A DNA stretch of 64,000 nt from Pseudoxanthomonas sp. PXM01 (GCF_014851815.1 NZ_JACVAJ010000002.1:62001-126000), one strand, 5' to 3'. Shown: positions 17,474 to 27,437, counted from the first letter of the stretch. The notes: generated by a model not told the origin, from the sequence alone. A program made the numbers and translations.

Positions 17474-19315
17474 TCAGCGTACCTCGACCGGCTGTTCGGC
17501 CCAGGTTTCGACGCTGCCGTCGCCGCCGGTCACCCGCAAGCCCAGCCAATGCCGGCCGGCGGGCACGTCTCCGGCATCGACCTCGGCCGTGAACTGGACC
17601 CGCGGCATGCGCGGATCGCGCGATGCGTCCTTCAGGAAGCCGCGCAACCACTCGTTGGCGCCCGCGTCGCCGGCCACGGCGACGACCCGGCCATCGAGCA
17701 GCACCTCGACCTTCGCCACGCCCACGACGTCCTTCACCGCCCAGCCGCCGACGCTGAAGCGCCTGCCCACGCGGGCACCCGCTTCGGGCACGTCGATGTT
17801 GGCGACTACCGGCGTGATGCATTCACCCTGCGCGCGCGCCGCGGGTAGCGCGAACAGGAGGAACCGCCGTGCGCCGTGGTCGATGTTGACCACGCGCGGC
17901 GGCGGCAGCGGACCGACGACCCGGCACAACTGCTGGTAGCGCGCCAGAAGTGCACTGAACTTGACGTCGGTCGCGCCGACGACCAGCAGCGTGGGCGCGT
18001 CACGCGCGCCGTCATGGTGCAGGCCCCACAACTGGAGCTGTGGCGCGCGCCCATGCTTGCGGTTCAGCGGGTGGTCGAGCACGGGGATGTCAGCGTCATC
18101 CAAGGCGAAGCCCAGCTCGGCGCCGGTCTTGAAGTTGTCCGCAAGCAGTACCGTGTCCGCCGGCAAGGTCGCGCGCACCGCCTGCACGCTTTCGGCCAAT
18201 GCATGCCAGCCAGCGAAGTTCTCCGGGTAGTACTTGCTGCCTGCGATCTGCGTCCTCAGGCCGGGGAGCGAGACGGCCACGTAATAGCCCAGCATCAGCA
18301 CCGTACCGAGTGCCGCGATGCTCCAGGTCGCGCGCCGGCGCGCCGGCGACCACTCCCGCAGCAGCAGCGGCACCACCACGAGCAACGCGAGATAGCCCGG
18401 CAACGGCCAATGGAAGCTGACGCGCTCGTTGTCGGCAAAGAAGCCGAGCGCGAAGAAGCCGAACGTCGACACCGCACCCAGCAGCGCGAAATATCGCCAC
18501 GCCGTATCGGCGTTGCCATCGCTGCGGATGCCCCGCATGCAGACCACGAGCATGGCCCAGAACAGCAGCGGCGTCGCCATCGCCGCCTGCACCAGCAAGA
18601 AGCGGAAACCATCGCCGTGGAAGCTCCAGGGGTGGCGATCCAGCAACTGGAAACGCAGGCCGGCGTCAGCGTACTCCAGGTTCCAGGCCAGCAAAGGCGC
18701 CCACGCCAGTACGCCCACCGCCAGCGCAACCCACACGCGCGGGTCACGCAGCACCTTCCTTCCTGCGGGTAGCCAGAGCAATGCGAGTAGCCCCACACCG
18801 ATCACGCCGATGAATCGGTAGTGGCTGAGCGCCCCCAGCATGAGACCGATCGCCAGTTCGGTGGCGGACATCGCATCGACCTCGCGCAGCAGGCGCGCAC
18901 CGGCGTCCGCACACAGCACCGTGGCCAGCGCCATCGGCACATCCGGCAGCGCGAGCAGTCCCAGCGTGCCCGACAGCGGCATCAGCACGGTCAGCATCGC
19001 CGCCTGCCAGCCTACCGTCACACCGAACCAGTGCGCCGCGCTCCGCGCGACCAGCCATGGCAAGAGTGCCGCCATCAGCAGAAACGGCGCACGCACCGCC
19101 ACTACATGGTGGCCACCGATGTCGGTGCCGAGCCGCGTCAACCACGCCGTCAATCCCGGCAGGTCGGAGTAGGCAGCGGCAAGATGCCGCCCCTCCTGCC
19201 AGTAGAAGGCCTCGTCGACGAACAGCGGCAGGCGGGCGGCGATGACGACCTTGACCATCGTCACGATTGCCCACACCGCCAGGAACCATTGCCGCGCTCT
19301 TCGTTCTTCGTCCAT
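17474..19315 (-). CDS. Integral membrane glycosyltransferase (ArnT/PMT-like, GT-C fold)
   Basis: About 613 residues. It begins with a transmembrane helix and then PLFVDEAFYW, the acidic motif in the first periplasmic loop of GT-C glycosyltransferases of the ArnT/PMT superfamily, which transfer sugars from polyprenyl-phosphate donors. About ten further hydrophobic segments follow up to residue about 360. The last 240 residues are soluble and end in a beta-rich module (SVGGWAVKDVVGVAKVEVLLDG). The acceptor is unknown. The ATG at 19315 is chosen; a GTG eight codons upstream is possible. It is divergent from moxR by 44 bases. Confidence 0.8.
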   Translation of the reverse strand: MDEERRARQWFLAVWAIVTMVKVVIAARLPLFVDEAFYWQEGRHLAAAYSDLPGLTAWLTRLGTDIGGHHVVAVRAPFLLMAALLPWLVARSAAHWFGVTVGWQAAMLTVLMPLSGTLGLLALPDVPMALATVLCADAGARLLREVDAMSATELAIGLMLGALSHYRFIGVIGVGLLALLWLPAGRKVLRDPRVWVALAVGVLAWAPLLAWNLEYADAGLRFQLLDRHPWSFHGDGFRFLLVQAAMATPLLFWAMLVVCMRGIRSDGNADTAWRYFALLGAVSTFGFFALGFFADNERVSFHWPLPGYLALLVVVPLLLREWSPARRRATWSIAALGTVLMLGYYVAVSLPGLRTQIAGSKYYPENFAGWHALAESVQAVRATLPADTVLLADNFKTGAELGFALDDADIPVLDHPLNRKHGRAPQLQLWGLHHDGARDAPTLLVVGATDVKFSALLARYQQLCRVVGPLPPPRVVNIDHGARRFLLFALPAARAQGECITPVVANIDVPEAGARVGRRFSVGGWAVKDVVGVAKVEVLLDGRVVAVAGDAGANEWLRGFLKDASRDPRMPRVQFTAEVDAGDVPAGRHWLGLRVTGGDGSVETWAEQPVEVR

Positions 19316-19359
19316 CTCGCTACACTGCCCTCTACCCACGATCGGAAACCCAGAGCGCG

Positions 19360-20313
19360 ATGTCCGCCATCCCCAGCAACCGCCCTATGCTATCCGAAGG
19401 CCTGGCCGATGCCCTCATGCGTGCCCAGGCGCAGGTCAATTCCCTGGTGCTCGGCAAGTCGCACGAAGTGCGGCTCGCCTTCGTCGCGCTGCTCTCCGAC
19501 GGCCACCTGTTGATCGAGGATCTGCCCGGCCTCGGCAAGACGACACTGGCGCACGCACTGGCCGCCACGCTGGGGCTAGGCTTCCAGCGCGTGCAGTTCA
19601 CCTCGGACCTGCTGCCTGCGGACGTGCTGGGCGTGTCGGTGTACGACGCGCAGGCGCGCGCGTTCACCTTCCACCCCGGCCCTGTGTTCACCAACGTCCT
19701 GCTCGCGGACGAGATCAACCGCGCACCGCCACGCACGCAGAGCGCGCTGCTCGAAGCGATGGCCGAGCACCAGGTCACGCTGGACGGCGTGACGCACGCG
19801 CTGCCTGCGCCGTTCTTCGTGATCGCCACGCAGAATCCGGTCGACCTGTCGGGCACCTACCCGCTACCCGATTCGCAGCTGGATCGCTTTCTGTTGCGGC
19901 TGGCACTGGGTTATCCAAGCCCGGAGTCCGAGCGCGAACTGCTGGCCGGCAGCGACCGGCGCACGATGATCGCGCAGGCCATGCCGCTGTTGTCGTCCGA
20001 CGACGTACTCGCCCTGCGCAGCGCGGTGAACGACGTCCATGCCAGCGATGCGCTGATCGACTACGTGCAGGCGTTGCTGACGCGCAGCCGACAGCATCCC
20101 GGCGTGCGCGTCGGCCTGTCGCCGCGCGCCGGCATTGCCCTGCTGCGCGCCGCGCGTGCCTACGCGTTGCTGCTGGGTCGCCACCACGTGCTGCCGGACG
20201 ACGTGCAGGCGCTGTTCGCCGCCGTCGCCGCGCACCGCCTGGTGCCGGAAGCCGAAGCCGCGTCCGCCGGTGCGCTCGCCAAGGCCATCCTGCACGCGGT
20301 ACCGGTGGATTGA
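19360..20313 (+). CDS. MoxR-family AAA+ ATPase
   Basis: 317 residues. The AAA_3 domain has Walker A GLGKTT (about 50-55), Walker B LLADEINRAPPR and sensor ATQNPVDLSGTYPLP. MoxR ATPases act as chaperones for partner proteins, typically DUF58 and von Willebrand-type proteins. DUF58 is encoded two bases downstream, and a TgpA-like transglutaminase follows, a widely conserved trio. Confidence 0.93.
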   Translation: MSAIPSNRPMLSEGLADALMRAQAQVNSLVLGKSHEVRLAFVALLSDGHLLIEDLPGLGKTTLAHALAATLGLGFQRVQFTSDLLPADVLGVSVYDAQARAFTFHPGPVFTNVLLADEINRAPPRTQSALLEAMAEHQVTLDGVTHALPAPFFVIATQNPVDLSGTYPLPDSQLDRFLLRLALGYPSPESERELLAGSDRRTMIAQAMPLLSSDDVLALRSAVNDVHASDALIDYVQALLTRSRQHPGVRVGLSPRAGIALLRAARAYALLLGRHHVLPDDVQALFAAVAAHRLVPEAEAASAGALAKAILHAVPVD

Positions 20314-20315
20314 AC

Positions 20316-21269
20316 ATGGCGCCTTCCCTGGCGCGCCGTTTCGCCCGGCTGGCGCGGCCCCGCCGGCCGGAGTCACTCCCGGTCGCGCTCGATCGCAAAC
20401 GCATCTACGTCCTTCCCACGCGGTTCGGACTGTTCTTCGCCGCACTGGTGTTCACCATGCTGCTGGGCGCGCTGAACTACAACAACAACCCCGCGCTGCT
20501 GCTCGCATTGCTGCTGGGCGCGACCGCGCTGGCCAGCCTGATCTTCGCGCACCTGCAGCTGGCGGGCCTGCGTGTCGAGGCGATGTCCGCCGATCCTGTC
20601 CCGGTGGGATCACCGTTGCTCCTGCATGTCGCGCTGGCCTCGCGCGATGCGCGCGTACGCCATGGCCTGAGGCTCGATGCAGGTGGAACGCACGCCTTCT
20701 CCCTGCTACCGGCCGGCGAAGGCGTCGTGGTCGAGTTGCCGTTGCCGACGCACCAGCGCGGCTGGTACGACCTCGACCGCGTGCGCGTGTCCACCACCCA
20801 GCCGCTTGGCATCGCGCGCGCCTGGTCCTGGATATGGCCCGACTCGCCGCTGCTCGTCTATCCCGCGGCGGAAGTCCAGGGACCACCACTTCCGCTGGCG
20901 GAGAACGGAGGCACAAAGGCGCGACTCGATCCTGCGGGCGAAGACGTCCACCAGTTGCGCAACTACCGCGCAGGCGATGCGCGCCGTGCCATCGCATGGA
21001 AACCCTCCGCACGCCGCAGCCAGTTGCTGGTGCGCGATTACGAACAACCGCTCGGGCGCGATGTCGACCTGGACTGGGCGACGTTGACGACGCTTTCCCA
21101 TGAGCACCGCATCCAGCGGCTGGCGCACTGGATCGAATCTGCCGAGCGCGAGGGTCTTCGTTACCGCCTGCGGTTGCCGGATCAACCCGCATTGGGGCCG
21201 GCCAATGGCCCGGCGCACCGCCACCAGTGCCTCCGCGCCCTCGCCCTGCTCCCGCATGCCACGCCCTGA
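20316..21269 (+). CDS. DUF58 domain membrane protein
   Basis: 317 residues. Two hydrophobic segments near the N-terminus (about 38-80) anchor it. The DUF58 signature lies near 225-255: LRNYRAGDARRAIAWKPSA. The molecular role of DUF58 is not established; it is thought to work with MoxR. The gene starts two bases after moxR and overlaps the next gene by 14 bases, so the three are one operon. Confidence 0.9.
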   Translation: MAPSLARRFARLARPRRPESLPVALDRKRIYVLPTRFGLFFAALVFTMLLGALNYNNNPALLLALLLGATALASLIFAHLQLAGLRVEAMSADPVPVGSPLLLHVALASRDARVRHGLRLDAGGTHAFSLLPAGEGVVVELPLPTHQRGWYDLDRVRVSTTQPLGIARAWSWIWPDSPLLVYPAAEVQGPPLPLAENGGTKARLDPAGEDVHQLRNYRAGDARRAIAWKPSARRSQLLVRDYEQPLGRDVDLDWATLTTLSHEHRIQRLAHWIESAEREGLRYRLRLPDQPALGPANGPAHRHQCLRALALLPHATP

Positions 21270-23208
21270 CGTCCCCACGCTCGACAGCCTCAGTCGCCGA
21301 TGGACATTGACGGCGGCCGCGGTGTGCCTGCTGGCCCTGCTGATCCAGCTGCCGCCGATGCTCGCAACCGGCATAGGCATCACCGGCGTGCTGCTGGCAT
21401 GGGCGTCCTGGCGGCGTCCGCTGCCGGGGCTGCTGCGTGGCCTGCTCGCCCTGGCGCTGGTCGCGGCGGTGATGTCCGTCACCGGCATGCAGTTCGGTCG
21501 CGACACCGGCTGCGCCCTGCTCGCCGGGATGCTGGCGATCAAGCCGACCGAGACCCGCACCCTGCGCGACAACCGCAGCCTGCTCGGTTTCGCATTGTTC
21601 GCGCCGTTCGCCGCGTTCCTGCTCGAACAGGGGCCGCTGAGCATGGCGCTCGGCCTTGCCGGCGTGCTGTGTGCACTGGTCGCACTGCACCGCTTGGCCG
21701 ATGCCGAGGCCACTTCCCTGGCGGGCTCGACGAGACCGCTGCAGCAGGTGCGGGAGATCGGCAAACTGGTCGCCCTCGGTATCCCGCTGGTACTGGCGGC
21801 CTTCTGGCTGTTCCCGCGCTTCCCGTCGCCCTTGTGGGGTGTGCCGGAGCGGGCGCTGTCGAAGCCCGGCCTCAGCGACGACATGTCGCCTGGCAGCTAT
21901 CTCGACCTGATCGCCGACGAAGCGCCGGCACTGCGCGTGCAGTTCTTCGGCGCTACGCCGCCGACCAGTCAGATGTACTGGCGTGGGCCGGTGCTGTCGG
22001 ATTTCGACGGCCGCACCTGGACGCGCGGCCACCGCCTGACCGGCATGGCAGCCGCCAGCACCACCCGCAACGCGGCAACCTGGGACTACCAGATGGACGT
22101 GGAACCCAGCGACCGTCGTGACCTGGTCGCCCTGGATCTGCCTGCGTCGACGCCCGACGGTGTGCGGGTGGCGCGCGACTACAGCATGTCGACCCCGACA
22201 CCCCTCGTGTCGCTGACGCGCTGGCGACTGCAGTCTTCGGCGCCCGTCCAGTTCGAAGCGGACCTGTTGCCCTCCCTCCGACAGCAAGCCCTGCAGCTGC
22301 CCGCTGGCTTCAACCCGCGTACCCGGGCGCTGGGCGCACAGTGGCGCAGGGAGGCCGGCGACAACGATGCCGCCATCGTGGCGCGCGCCCTACAATGGAT
22401 CCGCTCCGACTTCGCCTACACGCTGGATACGCCGTTCCCGGGGCGCGACACCGTCGACGAGTTCCTGTTCGACCAGCAGCAGGGATTCTGCGAGCACTTC
22501 AGTTCGTCCTTCGTCTTCCTGATGCGCTCTTCGGGCGTTCCCGCCCGCGTGGTCACCGGTTATGCCGGCGGGCAATACAACCCGCTCGGCAAGTACTGGA
22601 TCGTCCGCAATCTGGATGCGCACGCCTGGGCGGAGGTATGGATGCCGCAACGAGGCTGGGTACGCGTGGACCCGACGGCGGCGGTGGCGCCGGAACGCAT
22701 CTACGACACGATCGAGGATCGTCTCGGCGCGGCGGGTGCCGTAGGCGCCGTCGCCAACCTGATCGGTGTCGACAACCTGGGCCAGGTCGGGGACTGGCTG
22801 CGTCGTGGCTGGAACGACCTCGTGCTGGGCTTCGATGCGCGGCGTCAGGCACGCCTGCTGGAGCGCTTCGGTGCGAAACATCTGGGGGGCGGCGCGTTGA
22901 CGGCGCTGTTCGGCATCTTCGCCATCGCCGCGCTGGCGTGGATGGCCTGGCTGCTCGCGCGGGGTGAGCGCCAGCGCGACCCGTTGCTGCGCGCTTGGCA
23001 CCGGCTCGGCGCGCGGTATGCACGGCTCGGGCTTGGCCGGTTGCCGCATGAAAGCCCCGCCGACTGGGCACGCCGTGCCGCTGCCGGACGACCGCGGGCC
23101 GCCCAGGCACTGCTTTCGCTCAGCCACCGTTTCGCCGATGCGCGCTACGCTCCGGGTGAGGGAGACCACCGCGCACTGATCGAAGACCTGCGCCGGCACC
23201 GCCCATAA
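21256..23208 (+). CDS. TgpA-like transglutaminase-fold membrane protein
   Basis: 650 residues. Five or six N-terminal transmembrane helices precede DUF3488, a periplasmic transglutaminase core, one more helix (about 560-580) and a cytoplasmic tail. The catalytic triad is visible: Cys in QQGFCEHFSSSFVF, His in NLDAHAWAEVW and Asp in GWVRVDPTAA. TgpA is the Pseudomonas relative, reported as essential there. The protein substrate is unknown. Its start overlaps the DUF58 gene. Confidence 0.92.
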   Translation: MPRPDVPTLDSLSRRWTLTAAAVCLLALLIQLPPMLATGIGITGVLLAWASWRRPLPGLLRGLLALALVAAVMSVTGMQFGRDTGCALLAGMLAIKPTETRTLRDNRSLLGFALFAPFAAFLLEQGPLSMALGLAGVLCALVALHRLADAEATSLAGSTRPLQQVREIGKLVALGIPLVLAAFWLFPRFPSPLWGVPERALSKPGLSDDMSPGSYLDLIADEAPALRVQFFGATPPTSQMYWRGPVLSDFDGRTWTRGHRLTGMAAASTTRNAATWDYQMDVEPSDRRDLVALDLPASTPDGVRVARDYSMSTPTPLVSLTRWRLQSSAPVQFEADLLPSLRQQALQLPAGFNPRTRALGAQWRREAGDNDAAIVARALQWIRSDFAYTLDTPFPGRDTVDEFLFDQQQGFCEHFSSSFVFLMRSSGVPARVVTGYAGGQYNPLGKYWIVRNLDAHAWAEVWMPQRGWVRVDPTAAVAPERIYDTIEDRLGAAGAVGAVANLIGVDNLGQVGDWLRRGWNDLVLGFDARRQARLLERFGAKHLGGGALTALFGIFAIAALAWMAWLLARGERQRDPLLRAWHRLGARYARLGLGRLPHESPADWARRAAAGRPRAAQALLSLSHRFADARYAPGEGDHRALIEDLRRHRP

Positions 23209-23225
23209 CCCGCTGGAGACTGGCC

Positions 23226-23738
23226 ATGAACCTTCGCTTCGCCGTCGTCGTCGCAACCGCCGCGCTGCTTTCCGCCTGCGCCACGGCACCCAAGCCACTG
23301 CAGGGCGCCTTTACCCAGGTCAATCCGCGCGATTCGATCGGCGCACCGCAGGTGGGTGCCCCCGTCCGCTGGGGTGGCCGCATCATCAGCACCACGCCCG
23401 GCCAGAACTCGACCTGCTTCCAGCTCGTCTCGCGGCCCCTCGCCGGTACCGGCCGACCGTTGTCGTACGCACCCGACGCCACCGACGGCCGCTTCGTCGC
23501 CTGCCGGGCCGGCTTCTATGATCCGGCCGTGTTCGCCGAGGGTCGCGAGGTGACGTTCGTCGGCAAGATTGAGGGCTATGAAAGCACCCGCATTGGCGAC
23601 TACGACTACCAGTTGCCGCGTGTCGCCGCCGACGTGGTCTACCTTTGGCCGGAAGTGCGTGAAGTCGAAGTCGTCCGCCCCTACCCGTACTACGACCCCT
23701 TCTGGGGGCCGCGCTGGGGTCGTTGGGGCTGGTGGTGA
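23226..23738 (+). CDS. Slp-family outer-membrane lipoprotein
   Basis: 170 residues. Lipobox LLSACA near residue 19 marks a lipoprotein. The body matches the Slp family of starvation- or stationary-phase-inducible lipoproteins (VRWGGRIIST, FVGKIEGYES, YLWPEV). The C-terminus is rich in Trp, Pro, Tyr and Arg (GPRWGRWGWW). A start 17 bases after the TgpA stop suggests it can be read with that operon; a terminator follows. Confidence 0.87.
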   Translation: MNLRFAVVVATAALLSACATAPKPLQGAFTQVNPRDSIGAPQVGAPVRWGGRIISTTPGQNSTCFQLVSRPLAGTGRPLSYAPDATDGRFVACRAGFYDPAVFAEGREVTFVGKIEGYESTRIGDYDYQLPRVAADVVYLWPEVREVEVVRPYPYYDPFWGPRWGRWGWW

Positions 23739-23754
23739 ATCCATCGCCATGAAA

Positions 23755-23788
23755 GAAAAAAGCCGCTCGATGAGCGGCTTTTTTTTGC
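23755..23788 (+). terminator. Rho-independent terminator
   Basis: A-run, then AGCCGCTC-GATG-GAGCGGCT-type stem and a run of eight T. It follows the Slp gene and, read backwards, also lies 12 bases past the HIT gene, so it can serve both strands. Confidence 0.9.
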
Positions 23789-23799
23789 CCGGACGACAC

Positions 23800-24153
23800 T
23801 CAACCCGGCGTGCCGAAGCGTCCGAGCGAGGCGCCAGCGAGAAGATGCAGATGGATGTGGAACACGGTCTGCCCACCGTCCTCCCGGCAGTTCATGACGA
23901 TGCGGTAGCCGTCTTGCGCGAATCCTTCGTCGCGCGCGTAGTGCGCCGCCGCCAGTGCCAGCTTGCCGATCAGGTGCGCCTGCTCCGGGCGCACGTCGTC
24001 CAGCGTGGGGATCGCCTCGTTCTTGGGAATGAAGAGCACATGTAAGGGCGCCTGCGGGGCGATGTCCTTGAAACCGAGGACGTCGTCGTCCTCGTAGACG
24101 ATGGTGGCCGGAATCTCGCGGCGGATGATCCTGGCGAAAATGGTGTCGGTCAT
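23800..24153 (-). CDS. HIT-family nucleotide-binding protein (HinT-like)
   Basis: 117 residues. Histidine triad HIHLHLL near the C-terminus (about 99-105) is the active site of purine nucleoside phosphoramidases. The N-terminus TIFARIIRREIPATIVYEDD is typical. It is the last gene of the dnaX-ybaB-recR run, 28 bases after recR. Confidence 0.94.
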   Translation of the reverse strand: MTDTIFARIIRREIPATIVYEDDDVLGFKDIAPQAPLHVLFIPKNEAIPTLDDVRPEQAHLIGKLALAAAHYARDEGFAQDGYRIVMNCREDGGQTVFHIHLHLLAGASLGRFGTPG

Positions 24154-24181
24154 GGCGGCGCGCGTCCTCGTGCTCGTACGG

Positions 24182-24778
24182 TCAGGTCATTTCGCTGCGG
24201 CCGCCGAAGGCATGCGCCAGCGTGCCGCGGTCCACGTATTCCAGCTCGCCACCCAGCGGTACGCCGTGCGCCAGGCGGCTGGGGCGCACGCCCTGCTGCC
24301 GCGCCAGCTGCGCCAGGTAATGCGCGGTGGCCTCACCTTCGACGGTCGGGTTGGTGGCGATGATCAGTTCGGTGACTTCGCCCTGGGCGAGACGCGCCGA
24401 CAAGGCATCCAGTCCGAGCTCACGCGGCCCGATGCCATCCAGCGGCGACAACCGGCCGTGCAGGACGAAATAGACGCCGCGGTAACCGGTGGCCTGCTCG
24501 ATCGCGAGACGGTCCGAGGGCGACTCCACGATGCACAGCTGGTGCCGGTCTCGGCTGGCGCTCGCGCACAGCGTGCAGATCGCCCCTTCGGTGAAATCAC
24601 GACACTGCTCGCAGTGGCCGATGTGATCCAACGCCTCGGCCATCACGCCGGACAGACGCCTGCCGCCCTCCCGCTCGCGGTCGAGCAGGTGGTAGGCCAT
24701 GCGCTGCGCGGTCTTCTGCCCGACGCCGGGCAGCACGCGCAACGCTTCGATGAGCTGTTCGAGCAGCGGACTGGACAT
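24182..24778 (-). CDS. recR: Recombination protein RecR
   Basis: 198 residues. It works with RecF and RecO to load RecA at gaps. The helix-hairpin-helix region ([17 protein letters not shown]), the four-cysteine zinc finger ([10 protein letters not shown] and CTLC), and the Toprim domain ([14 protein letters not shown]) are in order. It stands 52 bases after ybaB in the conserved dnaX-ybaB-recR arrangement. Confidence 0.97.
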   Translation of the reverse strand: MSSPLLEQLIEALRVLPGVGQKTAQRMAYHLLDREREGGRRLSGVMAEALDHIGHCEQCRDFTEGAICTLCASASRDRHQLCIVESPSDRLAIEQATGYRGVYFVLHGRLSPLDGIGPRELGLDALSARLAQGEVTELIIATNPTVEGEATAHYLAQLARQQGVRPSRLAHGVPLGGELEYVDRGTLAHAFGGRSEMT

Positions 24779-24830
24779 GTCGTCTCAGGACGAAGGCGGA
24801 TGGACCGCCGTCACCCGATCCGGAATGCGC

Positions 24831-25151
24831 TCAGAACGGCATCTTCATGCCGGGCGGCAGCGGCATCCCGGCCGTGGCGGCACCCATCCGCGACTTCGAT
24901 TCCGCGTCCACCTTGTTGGAGGCATCGTTGAACGCGGCGGCAATCAGGTCTTCCAGCATTTCCGCATCCGACAGCAGCGAAGGATCGATGCGGACCTTGC
25001 GGCATTCCTTGGCGCCGGTCAGCGTCACGCTGACCATGCCGCCGCCGGCGTTGCCGGTGACTTCGAGCTTGGCGAGTTCTTCCTGGGCGCGCTGCAGGTT
25101 CTCCTGCATCTTCTGCGCCTGCTGCATCAGTTGGGCGATGTTTCCACGCAT
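24831..25151 (-). CDS. ybaB: YbaB/EbfC nucleoid-associated protein
   Basis: 106 residues. A small DNA-binding protein with an N-terminal helical part ([15 protein letters not shown]) and the conserved core [19 protein letters not shown]. The ATG at 25151 begins [12 protein letters not shown], the usual N-terminus. It starts seven bases after the dnaX stop. Confidence 0.96.
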   Translation of the reverse strand: MRGNIAQLMQQAQKMQENLQRAQEELAKLEVTGNAGGGMVSVTLTGAKECRKVRIDPSLLSDAEMLEDLIAAAFNDASNKVDAESKSRMGAATAGMPLPPGMKMPF

Positions 25152-25158
25152 GTCGTGA

Positions 25159-26922
25159 TCACTCTTCGTAAGGTCGGATGGAGTCCGGCACAAGCCTGGC
25201 GCCATGTTGCTGCATCAGCTGCCGCACGTCCGGATGGTTCATGAAGGTTTCTTCGGCGACGTTCTGGCGTTCGTCGCGCTGCCGGTGGCTGCGCTCCTTC
25301 AACGTTTCGCCAGTGGGCGCGGCTGCGGCGAAAGCCAGCCGCGGCGCCACGCCGTAGCGGCTGGCAATGGCCTCGCCAAGCTCGCCCAGCGTGCGCTCCG
25401 AGCGCAGGTAGTCGAAACCGCTGTCCAGCGCCAGCGTCAACGTTCCGTTCGCGTAACCGGCGAAGGCGACGTTGTCGACCAGTTGCTTGCCGACGCCCTT
25501 GAGCCCGCAGCTACCGGCGAAGTGCAGCCAGGTCTCCGCGTCGGTGATGCCGATGTCGACAGGCATCGTCGACGCGACGGGTGTTGCAGCGGCGACGGGG
25601 GCCACGGCAGCGACAGGTGCCGCTTCTGCCGGGCGCCACGGCGGCACATCATCGACCGCCGGCGCCACGGGACGCGAGGGTGCAGGCAATTCCTCTCGGG
25701 CCATCTGCTGGGGTGGCATCACCGTTTGCGGTGCGGAAGCCGCCTGCATCTGCGGCACGGCCGGACTGGCGGATGCGGCAGGCGTCGCGACCGGGGATGC
25801 CACTACCGATGACCCACGTGCTTCGCCCCGCATCTCGCCAGCCTGTGCCGGCCGGAACGCCAGCATGCGCAGCACGCTCATCTCGAATCCCGCGCGACCG
25901 CTCGGCGCCAGGTGCAGGTCGCGACGGCCGTTGATCGCCATCTGGTACCAGAGCTGGACGACTTCGGGCCGCAGCTGGCCGGCAAAGGCCTCCACATCGA
26001 CGCCCTCCGCCTCCACGCTCGCCGACGGCACCAGCTGTCGCACCTGGATGCGATGCAGCGCTTCCGCCACGGCATCCAGCACACCGGCCCAGTCGGGCGA
26101 GAACTCCGCCAGCCGTGCGACCACCTGCAACAGTTCGTCGCCATCGCCCTGCGCCAGCGCGCCGAGCATGGCGTTGACCTGGGTGCGATCCACCGTGCCC
26201 AGCATGGTACGCACGCCCTCGTCGCGCAGCGCGCCGCCGGCGTAGGCGATGGCCTGGTCGAGCAGCGACAGGCCATCGCGCAGCGAACCGTCGGCCGCGC
26301 GTGCGAGCTGGGCGATGGCGGGCGCGTCGGCTTCGATCGCTTCCGCGCCCAGGATCTTCGTCATCTGGCCGCGGATCTGCTCCTCGTCCAGGCGCTTGAG
26401 ATTGAACTGCAGGCAGCGCGACAGCACGGTGACCGGCAGCTTCTGCGGATCGGTGGTCGCGAGCAGGAACTTCACGTGTTCCGGCGGTTCTTCCAGCGTC
26501 TTCAGCAGCGCGTTGAACGCGGCTTTCGACAGCATGTGCACTTCGTCGATCAGATAGACCTTGAACTTGCCGCGCGACGGCATGTACTGCGCGTTCTCGA
26601 TCACCTCGCGCACGTCGTCCACGCCGGTGTTCGACGCGGCGTCGATCTCCAGCAGGTCGATGTAGCGGCCGGCATCGATGTCGAGGCAGGCCGGGCACTG
26701 GCCGCAAGGGTCGGCGCTGGTGCCCTTCTCGCAGTTCAGCGACTTGGCGAAGATGCGGGCGATCGTGGTCTTGCCCACGCCGCGCGTGCCGGTGAAGAGG
26801 AAGGCATGATGGACGCGGCCGCTGTCCAGCGCGTTGGTCAGCGCGCGGACCACGTGTTCCTGGCCCACCAGCTCGGCGAAACGCTTGGGACGCCACTTGC
26901 GGGCGAGGACGAGGTAGGACAT
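25159..26922 (-). CDS. dnaX: DNA polymerase III gamma/tau subunit
   Basis: 587 residues. Clamp-loader ATPase and replisome organiser. Walker [10 protein letters not shown] (about 45-53), zinc module [24 protein letters not shown] and sensor regions are present. A Pro/Ala/Val-rich linker (about 390-465) leads to the tau C-terminal domain that binds polymerase and helicase. I saw no A-rich slippery heptamer, so a programmed frameshift making gamma is not supported. Start ATG at 26922 ([12 protein letters not shown]) matches the family. Confidence 0.97.
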   Translation of the reverse strand: MSYLVLARKWRPKRFAELVGQEHVVRALTNALDSGRVHHAFLFTGTRGVGKTTIARIFAKSLNCEKGTSADPCGQCPACLDIDAGRYIDLLEIDAASNTGVDDVREVIENAQYMPSRGKFKVYLIDEVHMLSKAAFNALLKTLEEPPEHVKFLLATTDPQKLPVTVLSRCLQFNLKRLDEEQIRGQMTKILGAEAIEADAPAIAQLARAADGSLRDGLSLLDQAIAYAGGALRDEGVRTMLGTVDRTQVNAMLGALAQGDGDELLQVVARLAEFSPDWAGVLDAVAEALHRIQVRQLVPSASVEAEGVDVEAFAGQLRPEVVQLWYQMAINGRRDLHLAPSGRAGFEMSVLRMLAFRPAQAGEMRGEARGSSVVASPVATPAASASPAVPQMQAASAPQTVMPPQQMAREELPAPSRPVAPAVDDVPPWRPAEAAPVAAVAPVAAATPVASTMPVDIGITDAETWLHFAGSCGLKGVGKQLVDNVAFAGYANGTLTLALDSGFDYLRSERTLGELGEAIASRYGVAPRLAFAAAAPTGETLKERSHRQRDERQNVAEETFMNHPDVRQLMQQHGARLVPDSIRPYEE

Positions 26923-26984
26923 GCCGACATTGTGCCACGCTCCGCCCGTCCTCCCTCCGCCCCACGGCCTATGCACGGCCTCGC

Positions 26985-27014
26985 TTGTGGCGGCACCCCT
27001 GCGAAGGCTAGAAT
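26985..27014 (+). promoter_or_regulatory. Possible sigma70 promoter of tRNA-Ser and 4.5S RNA
   Basis: TTGTGG (26985-26990), an 18-base spacer and TAGAAT (27009-27014) stand 40 bases before the tRNA-Ser gene. The -10 matches five of six positions; the -35 is weaker. Confidence 0.45.
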
Positions 27015-27053
27015 TCACGCCCCTGAAAGCGGCCCCGGTCGCGTTCAGGTCCC

Positions 27054-27146
27054 GGAGAGGTGTCCGAGTGGTTGAAGGAGCACGCCTGGAAAGTGTGTAA
27101 GCGTCTAAACCGCGCTTCGGGGGTTCGAATCCCCCTCTCTCCGCCA
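27054..27146 (+). tRNA. tRNA-Ser (GGA)
   Basis: 93 bases including encoded CCA. The acceptor GGAGAGG pairs with CCTCTCC, the anticodon loop is CTGGAAA (anticodon GGA), there is a long variable arm typical of tRNA-Ser, and the T-loop is GTTCGAATC. Confidence 0.97.
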
Positions 27147-27181
27147 GTTTACGGGCCGCGCGCAGCGCGGCCCTCGTCTAT

Positions 27182-27292
27182 GGTGGCCCCGTCGGCCCCT
27201 CGCGACGCTAGGTCGAAAATCCCGCCAGGGCCGGAAGGCAGCAACGGTATCGATCGACGCGGGCGCCGAGGTCAGCCGGCGGGGCTACCGCC
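27182..27292 (+). ncRNA. ffs: 4.5S signal recognition particle RNA
   Basis: The universally conserved domain IV is present: GGGCCGGAAGGCAGCAACGG around 27229-27247 carries the GGAA tetraloop and the internal loop that bind Ffh. The 5' end GGTGGCCCCG pairs with CGGGGCTACC near the 3' end (one G-U), and CCTCGCGACGCTA matches the conserved 5' arm of the E. coli RNA. The length of about 110 bases fits 4.5S RNA. A short hairpin followed by TTTT can end it. It lies next to dnaX, tail away, a common location for ffs. The exact ends are inferred from the pairing. Confidence 0.93.
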
Positions 27293-27302
27293 TTTTCAGG
27301 CA
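27237..27302 (+). repeat. Tandem repeat copy 1 (3' half of the 4.5S RNA gene)
   Basis: This 66-base stretch, from the GGCAGCAAC of domain IV through the end of ffs and the CCTTTTCAGGCA beyond it, recurs without a mismatch at 27372-27437. It is the copy inside the functional gene. Confidence 0.95.
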
Positions 27303-27371
27303 CAGGCTATTCACTACCCCCTGCCGTTGCGACGGCATCATCGCCATTGCGACGGGGGCATCGCGGGGCGC

Positions 27372-27437
27372 GGCAGCAACGGTATCGATCGACGCGGGCG
27401 CCGAGGTCAGCCGGCGGGGCTACCGCCTTTTCAGGCA
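27372..27437 (+). repeat. Tandem repeat copy 2 (truncated ffs pseudo-copy)
   Basis: An exact 66-base copy of 27237-27302, offset by 135 bases, but without the 5' half of the SRP RNA, so it cannot fold as a complete 4.5S RNA. The spacers after the two copies are also related (TGCCGTTGCGACGGCATC, then ATCGCGGGGCGCGG). A third, shorter remnant (GGCGGGCTACCGCCTTCTC) lies at 27516-27534. Confidence 0.95.

Noticed and set aside
25159..26922. Programmed frameshift in dnaX making a gamma subunit.
   Set aside because: I found no A-rich slippery heptamer with a following hairpin in the linker region.
27372..27437. A second complete SRP RNA gene.
   Set aside because: Only the 3' half is repeated; the 5' arm and half of domain IV are missing, so it cannot fold as 4.5S RNA.
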